Positions 46,075 to 57,388 are shown, counted from the first letter of the stretch. The stretch: DNA of 64,000 bases from Hydrangea macrophylla (GCA_033977485.1 CM066994.1:118506458-118570457); one strand, 5' to 3'. The notes: generated by a model not told the origin, from the sequence alone. Numbers and translations: made by a program.

Positions 46075-47156
46075 TGTCATACCCACTCCCGTGATATTTA
46101 ACTATTTTATTTAAGCATGCATGGTATGCTCACTGTTGTGTTAATTAACACGTGTGAAGTGAGTGATGACTCACTAGTTGTTCGAGGTGTCTTTTTAGAC
46201 CCCGGTATTTGGCTTTGAAAGCAGTCCAGAAGTTGGACATGTGAGAATTCCCTGTGGTTAGGAATATGAGTAATAACTGATAATTATGTGCTTAAATGTT
46301 TATTTAGGAATATGTGAATATAATTGATTATTATATTGTTGATAGCGACTCTTTGGGGTCATTAGATACCTGGTGAAGACGAAATTGAACACGTTACATA
46401 ATTTGGTAAGCTAATTAGCAATTTCGTAAAATCATGTAGAAACATGAGTTTTAGCAACCAAACAGAACTTAGTCGAAAACTTATATAATTTTGAGGTTTC
46501 ACTCGTAAAGCTATGCATTAGTTATGTAAAAAGTTTCAGAGACTGATTAAGAGTTTTAAAAACTCGTGGAGAGGTAAACACAATATTCGAAAGTGTTGCC
46601 TATATATAGATAGTGATGACTTTCATAATTTTTACAAAAATTTAACCTAAGTTCAAGAAAGAGGCTAAAAGGGAGATTTGATTGCTTAGAGCTTCTAGAC
46701 GCCAAATAATGATCATTCGTCTGCTGGTTTTTCACCAAATTTCGTATTTGAACTCTTCGAGGTAAGGCCGTCGTTTTGATACCTATTAGGCCTTGTTTGG
46801 TTAAGTTTTTTCCGAAAACTCATTTTCTAGAATTTTCACAAAAAGTTGATAATCGGATTTTTGATCGATAGGAATTGTATTAGAAGAATTATTGCACGTT
46901 CTTTGTGCCTGGGTTTTCCTTGGATCGGCGTTTAAGAGCGTAAATCGGAGGTAAGTGATATTAATCTTACTTTTTGGATGGTTCTATGGTTTAATGCATT
47001 TGATATGCTAGGGATTTTATATAGATATCATGTGTAGTTCATATTGGGAAAAACTCATGTGTAAAGTAGACCCAAGGCATGTTGAAATGAAAAGCATGAT
47101 AATTTGCTAGTTGAGCATGTTTATGTGCCTATGTGGGTTAAAGGGGAATTTGTGCT
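46075..47156 (+). repeat. 3' LTR of element C, left part
   Basis: Starts TGTCATACCCACTCCCGTG and follows the 5' LTR with scattered substitutions until the copia insertion. It includes the TATA box at 46600-46609. The last five bases GTGCT are the left TSD of the copia element. Confidence 0.9.
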
Positions 47157-47299
47157 TGTTCAAAGAGAGAATAGAGAGAAAGAGAAGGCTTAACCTAATT
47201 AGGTTAGCCCACACTTATATATATATATATATATATATCAATCATATAATCATGCAATTTACAAAAAAAACCCTTAATACTAATACTTATATTCTGACA
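47157..47299 (-). repeat. 3' LTR of the copia element (143 bp)
   Basis: Plus strand TGTTCAAAGAGAG...ATATTCTGACA with a TA microsatellite. The other LTR is the same apart from a shorter TA run and a few substitutions. Confidence 0.9.
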
Positions 47300-47310
47300 C
47301 TCCCCCTCAA
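47300..47310 (-). other. Polypurine tract of the copia element
   Basis: Minus-strand TTGAGGGGGAG directly before the LTR start TGTCAGAATA. Confidence 0.8.
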
Positions 47311-50300
47311 GCTGGAGCATAGATATCTATCATGCCTAGCTTGTTACAAAGATCATAGAACGGTCCTCTATTTAGTGCCTTGGTAAAAATATCTCCTAGT
47401 TGCTCACTAGACCTAACAAAAGAAGTAACAATTTCCTTTCTCATAACCAAATCTCTGATAAAATGACAATCAATTTCAATATGTTTGGTCCTCTCATGAA
47501 ACACTGAATTACTCGCAATGTACATAGCTGCTTGATTATCACAATATATCTTCATAGGTTTACTACTTGGCAATCCCATCTCTTACAGACTAGTCTTCAC
47601 CAATAACAACTCACACATAGTATGAGCCATAGCTCTATACTCAGCCTCTGCACTTGATCTTGTCACTACATTTTGCTTTTTGCTCTTCCAACTGACGAGA
47701 TTTCCACCAACGAACACACGAAACCCTGATACTGAACGTCTATCAAGACTGTCTCCTGCCCAACTGGCATCTGAGAAACCAACTATCTCCAAATTATTTG
47801 AAGGCTTCAACACTAAGCCTTTACCAGGGGCACCTTTCAAATACCTCAATATACGACACACTGCCTCCCAATGTGATAACTTGGGACTCTGCATAAACTG
47901 ACTAACAACTCCAACAGAGAAGGTGATATCAGGTCGAGTTACGGTTAAATAAATCAACTTACCCACAAGTCTTCTATATCTTCCAGCATCACTGAAGTCT
48001 TCTCCATCATCTTTACTAAACTTAATATTTGAGTCCATTGGAGTGTCGACAGGTTTTGAACCCATCAATCCTATTTCATCTAGAAGGTCAAGGACATACT
48101 TCTTTGGGATAAGAAAATTCCTTCCTTAGACCTTGCTACCTCAATACCCAAAAAATAACGTAGTAGCCCCAAATCCTTCATATGAAAATGCTTACTTAAA
48201 TGAGACTTCAATAACTGTATACCCTCACTGTCACTGCCAGTCATCACTATATCATCCACATAAACTGCTAGAACTATCGTACCTTTTTCATAGTGTCTCA
48301 CAAAAACTGAATGATCAGAACTAGTTCTTTTCAACCCATACGAACTAGCTACTTGGATAAACTTGTCAAACCAGGCCCTTGGAGAATGTTTAAGGCCATA
48401 AATGGCTTTCTTCAACCTACATACTTTATGTGACTCCCCCTGAGCAATATACCTAGGAGGTTGCTACATATACACTTCCTCCTGTAGGTCACCATGAAGA
48501 AAGGTATTCTTGATGTCAAGTTGATATAGAGGCCATCCCTGAGTAACAGCAACAGACAATAAAATGCGAACAAAATTGAGACGAGCTACAGGGGAAAATG
48601 TTTTAAAGTAATCCACACCAAAAGTCTAAGTGTACCCTTTAGCCACCAAACGAGCTTTCAACCATTCGACAGTACCATCAGGATGATACTTAACCACATA
48701 AATCCAACGACAACCTACAACATATTTCCCAGAAGGAAGATCAGTTAGCTCCCACGTACCATTTTTGGACAACGCCAACATCTCATCATCCATAGCACTT
48801 TTCCAACCCGGAGAAACTAATGCCTGAGTATGAGACTGAGGAACAGAGACTAAAGATAAAGCACTAACAAAGGAGCGTAGTGGAGACGATAAATGAGAAT
48901 ATGAAACAACCTGATCAATAGGATTGTGAGTGCAAGAACGAGTACCTTTTCAAAGAGCAATGGGTAGATCATGGGATTGGGGAACCTCAACCGAAGTGGA
49001 TGAAGATGGAGGTGGAGCTGGCGGGTCATGAATACTGGATGGCTTGTCACGACAACGATACACCTGCAAGGGAGAAGAACTAGAAGGAAGAATGGGTAAG
49101 GGAATAATGGACGATGGAGCAAGAACATCAACATCTAAGGAAGCACCGGAGGACGAAAAAAATGATGTACCTTCAAAGAAGGTGACATCTGCACTAACCA
49201 CATAACGACGACTCTGAGGATTCCAGCATTTATAACCTTTTTGAGTGCGTGAATATCCCACAAATATACATTTGGTGGCCTGAGGATCCAATTTATCATG
49301 ACCAGGAGTAAGAACATGAACAAATGCAACACAACCAAACACACGTGGTGGTCAGGAAAACAATGATCTATCTGGATAAAGAACAGAATGAGGACTGCCA
49401 CCACTAAGAACAAATGAAGGCATGCGATTAATAAGATAACAGGCAGTGAGTATAGCATCCCCCCCAAAATTGTTTAGGAACATGCATGTGCAACATAATT
49501 GTTCGGGCAACCTCAAGAAGGTGTCTATTTTTTCGTTCAGCTGCACCATTCTATTGTGGAGTATAACCACAAGAGGATTGATAAATTATCCCATAAGAAT
49601 CACAATAGGACTGAAGAGGTCCTTTAACATATTCCAAAGCATTATCAGATTGTAAAATACGAATAGTGCAACCAAATTGAGTCATAATTTCTTTATGAAA
49701 TAATTAAAAAATAGAAGAAATATCTTAACGTTCTTTCATTAAAAATAACCATGTCATCCTGGAACAATCATCCACAAAAGACACAAAATAAGAAAAACCT
49801 AACAGACTCTTATGTCTAGACAGACCCCAAACGTCGGAATGAACTAACTTAAAAAGAGTGGCTCGACGATTATTTTTACGTAAAGGAAAAGACACCCTAT
49901 GATGCTTACCTAACTGGCAAGCCTCACACTCAAAACTAGACATAGACTTAAAGGACGAAAAAACAAACTGCAAGGACTGTAGTGAAGGATGACCCAGACG
50001 GCAGTGCCATTGATGTGGTGAATCAGCTGTATGTAAAGCCGTCGATTAATTCACTATTGAATGTTGTTCCATGTAATAAAGACCATCTCGCTCACGACCT
50101 CCACCAATCATCTTCTTCGAGCTGAGGTCCTGAAAAACACAATGAGAGGGATAAAATGTTACAGAACAATTTAAAGATTTAGTAAGTTGACTGACCGATA
50201 GGAGACTAAAGGGAAATTGAGGAATATAATTTACATATGACAATGAAAGAGATGAGGTGGGGGAAACAGGACCATGACCAATAATAGGATAAGATCGTCC

Positions 50301-50471
50301 ATCAGCTAAAACAACAGAAGGCTGTGTGGGTGGACTAAGCAATTGAGTAAATACATTGGACTTACCAGTCATATGTGCCGAAGCCCCTAAGTCAATGACC
50401 CATGGTAAAGGAGCAGATGAAGAAAAACACTCAATATTACCTGACTGTGCAAAACCAGCAGTACTAGACAA
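47307..50471 (-). pseudogene. Copia pol: protease, integrase, RT, RNase H (broken)
   Basis: Fragments lie in copia order from right to left. The protease (about 50400) reads WVIDLGASAHMTG, with Leu in the second position of the usual D-S/T-G triad. The pre-integrase zinc region is HQWHCRLGHPSL...CEACQLGKH (50020-49900). The integrase core has VHSDVWG and FVSFVDDCSRMTW (49860-49750), and its C-terminal part is at 49342-48950. RT at 48415-48080 has YGLKHSPRAWFDKF and the catalytic YVDD. RNase H at 48068-47307 has SSAEAEYRAMA and KHIEIDCHFIRD. Stops and frame changes fall after the protease, within integrase, and between RT and RNase H. It is not functional. Confidence 0.9.
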
Positions 50472-50513
50472 GGATTGATGCTGCTATTGTTGGATTAAGG
50501 CATTGTATTCCCC

Positions 50514-51545
50514 TCAGGAGAGAGTGATAGACTCATTTGAAGATGCTACAGTAGGTGGAGTAGGAGTACTAACTTCCTGTTGAGACCTAGAAGCACTGTC
50601 AGAAGAGTACAGGGCTGGATTAGGTGAGGTCTCCCATGGCTTACCATAGATATCATAACACCTATCCACAGTATGATTGTCACCCCCGCAGTGTGTGCAA
50701 TAAAGAGAACCATGGCCTTGACCAAAACCACGACCACGTCCTGGAGGACCTCCTCGTCCTCGATTACCATTAAACATAGGAGGGGAATTGCCAAAGCCAC
50801 GACCATCGCAACCACGATTATTACCAGAAAAATTGCCACGACCATGAAAGGCCCCTCTATATCCCGTAGATGTAAGAAGTGCAAAATTTTCTTTCCCAAC
50901 AGGCTCAGAAGAGGCGGAGGAGGAAGACTCTGTAGTAACACGGAGCCCACGAGAATACACATTGCTCAAGGATGGAATACTACCATCACCGGCCAAAATA
51001 TGTGACTTAACAGACTGAAGATTCGAATGCAACCTAGATAAGAACTTGGAGGCATAAAATTCCTCTCGTTGCTTCTTGATAACGTCAACATCATTAGTGA
51101 TAGGATGATACTGATTCAACTCATCCACGAGTCCCTTAAATGTACTATAGTATTCACTAACCGGCTTATCACCCTGTTGAAGCAGAAACAAATTTTGATA
51201 TACCTCATAAACGCAAGAAACATTCTTTTCCATGGAAAACGTCTCATAAACAAACTCCCAAATCTCTTTGGCTGAGGACAATAACATGACACTCGAACAC
51301 ACAGTAGGTTCCATACTATTCCACAACCAGGACATAACCACATAATTCTCAGACACCCAATCTTCATAATCCTTACTATCCTTAGCAGAAGCAACAGACT
51401 CAATATATTTCAACTTCTTCCTAGCCCCTAAGGCGACTTTCATAGCTTGAGCCCACAATAAGTAATTGGACCCATTCAACTTAGTAGTGATACTTTGCAT
51501 ACTAACAACATCGGACGAAAAAATAGAACCTTTCTTGTCAGCCAT
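50514..51545 (-). CDS. Copia gag polyprotein
   Basis: 343 codons from the ATG at 51545 (MADKKGSIFSSDVV); codons upstream of this Met look like leader sequence. Near the N-terminus is the copia gag motif KLNGSNYLLWAQAMKVALGA, followed by the UBN2-type capsid region (SAKEIWEFVYETF, LFLLQQGDKPVSEYYSTFKG). A Gly/Arg-rich stretch (GRGGPPGRGRGFGQGHG) then precedes one CCHC zinc knuckle CTHCGGDNHTVDRC at about residue 280. It ends at a stop before the protease frame. Gag is the structural protein of the particle. The frame is fully open, unlike pol. Confidence 0.88.
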   Translation of the reverse strand: MADKKGSIFSSDVVSMQSITTKLNGSNYLLWAQAMKVALGARKKLKYIESVASAKDSKDYEDWVSENYVVMSWLWNSMEPTVCSSVMLLSSAKEIWEFVYETFSMEKNVSCVYEVYQNLFLLQQGDKPVSEYYSTFKGLVDELNQYHPITNDVDVIKKQREEFYASKFLSRLHSNLQSVKSHILAGDGSIPSLSNVYSRGLRVTTESSSSASSEPVGKENFALLTSTGYRGAFHGRGNFSGNNRGCDGRGFGNSPPMFNGNRGRGGPPGRGRGFGQGHGSLYCTHCGGDNHTVDRCYDIYGKPWETSPNPALYSSDSASRSQQEVSTPTPPTVASSNESITLS

Positions 51546-51918
51546 ATTAACTAAAAATAGTAGGAGTCTTATACCCAATAACAAAGGAAAAATACTAACA
51601 ACGAACAAGAAGCAACATCACATCAACACTACTAAACTCAAACGGAACTAACCAATAAGCTCCATAAAGGGACCGAGACAACACGAACGAAGAAACCACC
51701 AATCAAAATTGCCTAATCGAGTTCCAATGTATGTGAATATAACCCCTTGGACGGTTGGAGTTCAAGAAAGTGAAGAAATCAGATCATGAACAGTGCTCGA
51801 TGAATAGTTACCGCATGAACAGTGTTTTGATGAATAGTGCTCTGTGAATAGCAACTGTGTGAATAGTGTTGCGGCTGTGATGGTGGTGGTGTGCGGCGCT
51901 GAGAAGCCTATTCGGGTG

Positions 51919-51930
51919 GCTCTGATACCA
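51919..51930 (-). other. Primer-binding site of the copia element
   Basis: Minus-strand TGGTATCAGAGC, directly next to the 5' LTR; initiator tRNA-Met type. Confidence 0.9.
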
Positions 51931-52068
51931 TGTTCAAAGAGAGAATAGAGAGAAAGAGAAGGCTTAACCTAATTAGGTTAGCCCACACTTATATATATAT
52001 ATATATCAATCATATAATCATGAAATTTACAAAAAAAAACCCTTAATACTAATACTTATATTCTAACA
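51931..52068 (-). repeat. 5' LTR of the copia element (138 bp)
   Basis: Plus strand TGTTCAAAGAGAG...TATTCTAACA. Right TSD GTGTT at 52069-52073. Confidence 0.9.
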
Positions 52069-53191
52069 GTGTTAATTCACCGTGAGACGTCCTCTCGAAG
52101 GGAGAGGATTAGTAGTAGCGACGATCACTTGCCGAGAATGGCATTAACGCGACATGTCGAAGGGGCATGGGTCGTGGTTGAGTCTTAAGACTTTGGATCG
52201 GTGAATGTGCACTTATTCCCTAGAGACCGAATAGTTATGTGTTATGATGGATTGGAGCATATTTGTCATCCGTATGCTTGATTTATATTATTCACTAAGC
52301 GTTAGCTTAAACAAATCCATATACCTGTGGTTATATAAATAACCATTTAGGGGCAAGGATTGGAAGAGAGAATCGTGGGTAATGATGCGAGGAAGGACCG
52401 AGAGTTCCTTATGCTTATAGAACTTGTAGCATGTTTGTAATATATGTTTAACTGATGCCGGTTGTTTAACTGTGCAACTTGTAATAAGACTTGTTATATA
52501 TGTGAGTACGGCACTTGGTTCACCTTAGAAACTTGTTTGCCGAGACGTGTAGAGCTTGTAGTTTTGATACTTGTAATTCGGGGGTCTATGGTTTTACAAG
52601 TTATTAGACTGGTTATCAAAGCTTTTGAAATTGTTTTGGTTTGAAATGGTTTTGTTTTGAAATGGCTTGATTTGAAATGATTTTGTTGGTTTGGTTCTTT
52701 TGGTAAAATGAGTATTATTTTATTAGCGGCGTTTGTGTGGAAGTGTAGGCAATTAATGACGTTTATTAGAGAAGCGTCGGTAATTAACGGCGTTTGTGAA
52801 AAAGCGCCGACAATTGTGAATACGGTCTTTTGGAGGTTGGGTTCTGCCCAGACCCCATTCGACCGGTCGAGTGGGGCAATTCGACCGATCGAAATGCCCC
52901 CTGCCAGAAACTTTAAACTCTTTCTTCCAATGTTCGGATCAACCTCTAATTAGGTATAGGGTTACCTTTGGGGACCCTTTGACCCACGAAACTGTTACTT
53001 TTGAAAACAAAATTCGTTAAGGCATGTTTGTGCACGTGTTTAATATAACCATTGGAAAACTTTTTGGAAGTTGGTTTTCTTGAATCAAAACTTTTATTTA
53101 AGGTTATTTTGGGAACTTTAATTCGTGTTTGGTAAGCCTTGATGGCGTGCCACGTGACTTGAGACCACCTTGTTGATTCCGGGGTGTGACA
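52069..53191 (+). repeat. 3' LTR of element C, right part
   Basis: It resumes the C LTR at GTGTTAATTCACCGTGAGAC and ends GGGGTGTGACA, followed by the TSD TTAAG (53192-53196). Removing the copia element gives an LTR of about 2200 bp, in line with 2188 bp for the 5' LTR. Confidence 0.9.
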
Positions 53192-53761
53192 TTAAGAGTC
53201 CATTTGAATTAGCTAAAATATTAAGCTGTTAAGTATTTGGCAAACAAGTTGGAAAAAAAAAAAAAAGTGATTGTTTGTGTAAAATGACAACAAAAAGATA
53301 ATATGTAAATATTATTCAACTCTTTTGTTTTCAGGCATTTTTGTCTTTTAATAACTTAAAAGTGAAATTAAGTGATTGTTTGAAAAACAAACTACTTTTT
53401 TCAGTTTAATTTTTCAGCTGGTTTTCAAATTAATTTTCAGCTTGATTGTTTAAGTGCTGAAATCTTAAACAAACTCAAACATTTCCATTTTATAAAACAT
53501 TCATATTTTTCTTCGAAATTCACAATTCATCACTTAATTTCTATTTTTCAACTATACCCAAACGGGTTAAAAGTGCTGAAATTTTAAGTGATGAAATATT
53601 AAACTGTTAGGTGTTTGGGTTAGCTGAAATATTCATTACTTAAAAAACCATATTGTTTGGCAAACAAGTTGGAAAAAAAAATGATCTGTTTCTATAAAAT
53701 GACAAAAATGACAACATGTAAATATTATTCAACTCTTTTGTTTTCAGGTACTTTTAGTCTT

Positions 53762-53931
53762 GAGAGCACTTTTACTCACCCAAATTTGGTTCACCATTGC
53801 TCACCTATGCATTCACTGCTTGACATGTGTCTCATACAAGGGTAAAATGGGAATGAAAGAGAATACATGTCAGGCAATGAAGGCATCGGTGAGCAATGGT
53901 GAACCAAATTTGGGTGAGTAAAAGTGCTTTC
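53762..53931. mobile_element. MULE-type MITE 1 (170 bp)
   Basis: Inverted ends GAGAGCACTTTTACTCACCC and GAAAGCACTTTTACTCACCC (right end read inward) continue for about 40 bases. Flanks TTTAGTCTT (53753-53761) and TTTTGTCTT (53932-53940) match at 8 of 9, the Mutator TSD length. Confidence 0.83.
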
Positions 53932-53959
53932 TTTTGTCTTTTAACAACTTAAAAATGAA

Positions 53960-54136
53960 GAGTAAAGATTGGGACACACCAAAAGACACAACTTTTAGGA
54001 CATAACCCAAAAGATGTGTTTATATCTCTCATGTGATGTCACTAGCTAGACCCCACGTGACACAGGAGAGAGATAGACACATCTCTTGGGTTGTGTCCTA
54101 AAAGTTGTGTCTTTGGGTGTGCCCCAAGTATTATCC
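53960..54136. mobile_element. MULE-type MITE 2 (177 bp)
   Basis: Perfect 9-bp duplications AAAAATGAA (53951-53959 and 54137-54145). The inverted arms include GGGACACACCAAAAGACAC and, right end read inward, GGGGCACACCCAAAGACAC, followed by AACTTTTAGGACA on both arms. Confidence 0.83.
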
Positions 54137-54411
54137 AAAAATGAAATTAAGAGATTGTTTGAAAAATAAGCTACTTTTTTCACCTAGATTGTTTAAGTCC
54201 TAAAATCTTAAGTTAACTCAAACACTTCTATTTTACAAAACAATAACTTTTTTTCTCAAATTCCGCAATCTATCACTTAATTTCTAATTTTCAGCTTATC
54301 CAAACGAACTCGAACTCTCATATTGTCATTTCTTAGAGAATTTATATATAACAGTCTAGTTCAACGGCATTGCCAAATGGAGTGATAGATGGCCGAGAAC
54401 CATTTGACTAT

Positions 54412-54597
54412 CAATAATGCTAGCCACACGCTCCAAATCACACCTTAAACCACACCCTTGCTTTAAATACATGTACACTGTGTTGTGTAAGTGGTGCACA
54501 GAAAAGTGTGAAAAATTCAAACAGCACAGAGTACATGCATTTAAAGCATATAGTGTGGTTTGGAGTGTGATTTGGAATGTGTGCTTAACACTTCTCT
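54412..54597. mobile_element. MULE-type MITE 3 (186 bp)
   Basis: Perfect 9-bp duplications TTTGACTAT (54403-54411 and 54598-54606). Long imperfect inverted arms include TCCAAATCACAC near each end and CTTTAAAT(A/G)CATGTAC further in. Confidence 0.8.
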
Positions 54598-54606
54598 TTG
54601 ACTATA

Positions 54607-55336
54607 TATATATATACAAGTTTAGTTTATTTCAAGAGCTTGGCATTTTAAGCTTCAGTACATATCCACACTTACAGATAAATAGAAGACAACAACTCAT
54701 GCGATGATTACCAAGCAAAATAAGACATAACGCTAAAATTGTCACTCAATTTTGTACTTCCAGAAATGTTTTGTGTTTTATGGTAAGTGAACACATATAA
54801 TTATATGGGTATACATGTACTTATATATATGCTGGGAATGTTGGGAATGTTATGGGGTTGTTTAAAGACGTTACACAATACGACATAACAATGCAATTAT
54901 GCTAATATGTAATTCTAATTTATAACTGGTTGAGTGTGACATGTATAAGTATGATATCTACTTTACATCTGAACACTAATGTGGTAATGGCATCATTATA
55001 ATGTCTGTACATGCTGTCATTTGACAATAAGCCACTTTCTTTTTTTAAGTTTGGGTAAGGGCTTTGAGCTGAGAGTCTGGAATATAGCATTCTCTCTCTC
55101 ACATTTCGGAGAAGTTATATATTCAGTGAGCCCATGATGTGGTGTGACGGTCTAATTAATATAGACACATATGTTCACTGAAATTTGGAGGTTATGACAA
55201 GTGAAAAAGTACATGCCCCTGAATAAATAGGGAGTCATGATTTATTACCTTGCCACTTTATCTTTAGTTTCTATAATAATATTTTTAAAAATATTGTTGA
55301 TCTTCGTTTGATTTTAAAAAAATAAAAAATAAAAAA
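54607..55336. other. AT-rich intergenic region
   Basis: No gene, repeat with clear ends or RNA is seen here. Confidence 0.5.
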
Positions 55337-55595
55337 GGGTAAAATACATTTTGCACCCTCAAACTATACTCTATTTGGCACTTTGGTCCCTAAATAATTT
55401 TTTTTCTTCACATTTTGGTCCCTCGACTTATATTTTGTGACAGTTTGCCTCATCCGTCACTTTTAGTGACGGAAAAAGTCACTTTTAGTGACGCCAAAGA
55501 GAGACTAAAAGTGACAGAGGGGGCAAACTGCCACAAAATGTTAGTTGAGGGATCAAAATGCGAAGAAAACTTTCAAATGCATTCCAAATCACTGG

Positions 55596-55696
55596 AAGGT
55601 ACAATAGTGACAGCGTAGGCATAAGCATAAGCATAAGCATAAGCTAATATGCCAAACAGGGCCCTTGCTTTTGAAGGTACAACAGTGACAGCGTAG
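55596..55696. repeat. 78-bp-spaced duplication with GCATAA microrepeat
   Basis: A 23-base segment AAGGTACAA(T/C)AGTGACAG... occurs at 55596-55618 and 55674-55696 with one difference. Between them lie four GCATAA units and GCCAAACAGGGCCC. Confidence 0.85.
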
Positions 55697-56128
55697 TGTA
55701 CAACCTGGTACAACATGTCATCTTCTCCAAAATTTCAAAGACTTGCAGACTTTTACCTCTTTTGGTCCGAAAATTAAAATTTCCATAACTTGGTCAATTC
55801 TTAACGAAATCATGCAAGTCCTACATGAAAATTGATCCTCTCGACGAGCCCTATCCATATAAATTGGTTTGGAATCTCAATTTTTAGTTAATAGAATGAA
55901 TTTCGCACAAAACCGCGAAGTGGGTATAAGGAAAAATTACAAATTCGTGATGATTGGCTACGACTTTCGAAAAACTGCTCTTAAGGGGCCTAATACGGAC
56001 CTTTTGACATAGGTTACATGAGTTTTGGTGAAGGTCAAAAAATCAAGCTTCATTGGAGCTTTAATGGCTGCCGAACATGGCTATGTCTAAGGCTTCCTCC
56101 TTCTCGGCTTCTTCTCCTCTAACTCTTT

Positions 56129-56129
<1 letters not shown>

Positions 56130-56185
<56 letters not shown>

Positions 56186-56208
56186 GATATATATATATAT
56201 ATATATAT
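56130..56208. repeat. (CT)n(TA)n compound microsatellite
   Basis: A CT run of about 27 units is followed by a TA run. Confidence 0.95.
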
Positions 56209-56901
56209 CATCGCCATGGCTATGATATACCCACTGAGAATGGGTTGATGTAAGGTCGGTGGTGGAGAGGACTCATGAGTTGTTTGATTGTGTACTCCAA
56301 TATGTGGATTTGTGTATATTCATTGTATATATCTTAGAATATGTGTGTTAGGATGTGTGCTCCGTGCTCTGGTTTTTTCAACTGTGTGTGTATATGTAAC
56401 AGGTGTATAAGAGTGAAGAAGACAAGGTCAGTTTGGTCATTCTCTTAATTTTCTTTGGCGCCAATTTTCCAGCATTATGTTTCACGCATGATGTTGTATA
56501 AGTGCCGTTAAAGTTGACGGTAAGATTAACCTTTTCACTTAGCCCAATAGTTCAAGGGGGTTATGTGTTACATTGTAAACTACAGGGAGGTAAAGTGCCA
56601 CAGGGGCTAATCACAGGGGGGTAAAAGATAATTTACCCTTATTTTTTTATACGTATATATATATATGTGTGTGTGTATTATAATCTAATTTCATGTTTAT
56701 AACTCTCTCTCTCTCTCTCTCTCTTTCTCTGTATCTACGTATCTTTTTATGCAAGATATTATTATTTAAATTTAAACTATTACTCATTATAGATTTACAT
56801 AATTAAGGAGATAAGTACTAAACTGTAACTCTTTCAAAAACGTTCTATCATCGATATCTATATTATATCCTACAAAAAGGGTTGTTTGGTCATTTCATCC
56901 A

Positions 56902-57020
56902 CAAAAGGGGCTCTTATAACCCCAGCCATTTGATCTTCATCAAGTGGTCCACAACTCACTCACACAGCTCTTCAATCTCCCTTATACACACTATATGATC
57001 CCTACACATTTTTGCCCCAG

Positions 57021-57059
<39 letters not shown>

Positions 57060-57350
57060 TTTGAATTTCAAATAGGGAAATCTGAGTCTCATTTTCTCTC
57101 ACATTCATTTTCTCTAACTATTCTCTACCCAACTCTCAGTCTCTCTCTGATCCCACAACCCCACGGTCCACACCTCCAAAGAGAACACCATCATCATCTT
57201 CATCTTTCAACCACTCCCACCATCGCCGCTACCCACACGCTGTCGCAACCGCCTCCTCCTCCGCCATCATCGTCTTCATCTCCCTCTCTTTTGGTAATCT
57301 CTCTCTCTCTTTCGCTCTCTGTCTCTCTCTCATGCCTAACAAACAGATTT

Positions 57351-57388
<38 letters not shown>

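Larger units (their letters stand above)
47157..52068 (-). mobile_element. Ty1/copia retrotransposon nested in LTR of C (decayed)
   Basis: 4912 bp on the minus strand with short LTRs (143 and 138 bp, TG...CA), a TGGTATCAGAGC primer site, gag, a protease-integrase-RT-RNase H series and a polypurine tract. TSDs are GTGCT on the left and GTGTT on the right; the 5' LTR of C has GTGTT at the same site, so the left copy has mutated. Frames are interrupted at several places. The short LTRs and the gag motif LNGSNYLLW fit an Ale-like copia lineage, though I assign this only tentatively. Confidence 0.92.
37422..53191 (+). mobile_element. Element C: LARD-like Tekay derivative lacking recognisable gag-pol
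   Basis: The 15.77-kb span (10.85 kb without the nested copia element and its extra TSD) has ~2.2-kb LTRs, a TGGTATCAGAGC primer site, a polypurine tract and perfect TTAAG TSDs (37417-37421 and 53192-53196). The 6465-bp interior has no recognisable gag, protease, RT, RNase H or integrase and is full of stops in all frames. Its first ~100 and last ~60 bases resemble element B (GACGTCGAGTGGA; GTTTGGGGACAAACTT...), so it could be moved by proteins of a Tekay-like relative. Confidence 0.85.
53213..54310. repeat. Diverged tandem duplication hosting two MITEs
   Basis: Blocks such as TTTGGCAAACAAGTTGG, AAATATTATTCAACTCTTTT and TTAAGTGATTGTTTGAAAAA occur in the same order from about 53213 and again from about 53640. 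In the second copy they are spread apart by two MITEs. Repeated motifs such as AGCTGAAATATTAA suggest an old repeat rather than a gene. Confidence 0.65.
55337..56639. mobile_element. Possible 1.3-kb TIR element (MULE-like)
   Basis: The left end GGGTAAAATACATTTTGCAC and the right end read inward GGGTAAATTATCTTTTACCC share GGGTAAA and a later TGGCACTTT. Inside are an inverted GTCACTTTTAGTGAC repeat (55455-55515), a 78-bp duplication (55596-55696) and a large CT/TA microsatellite. No TSD was found because both flanks are simple A- or T-rich sequence. Confidence 0.4.
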
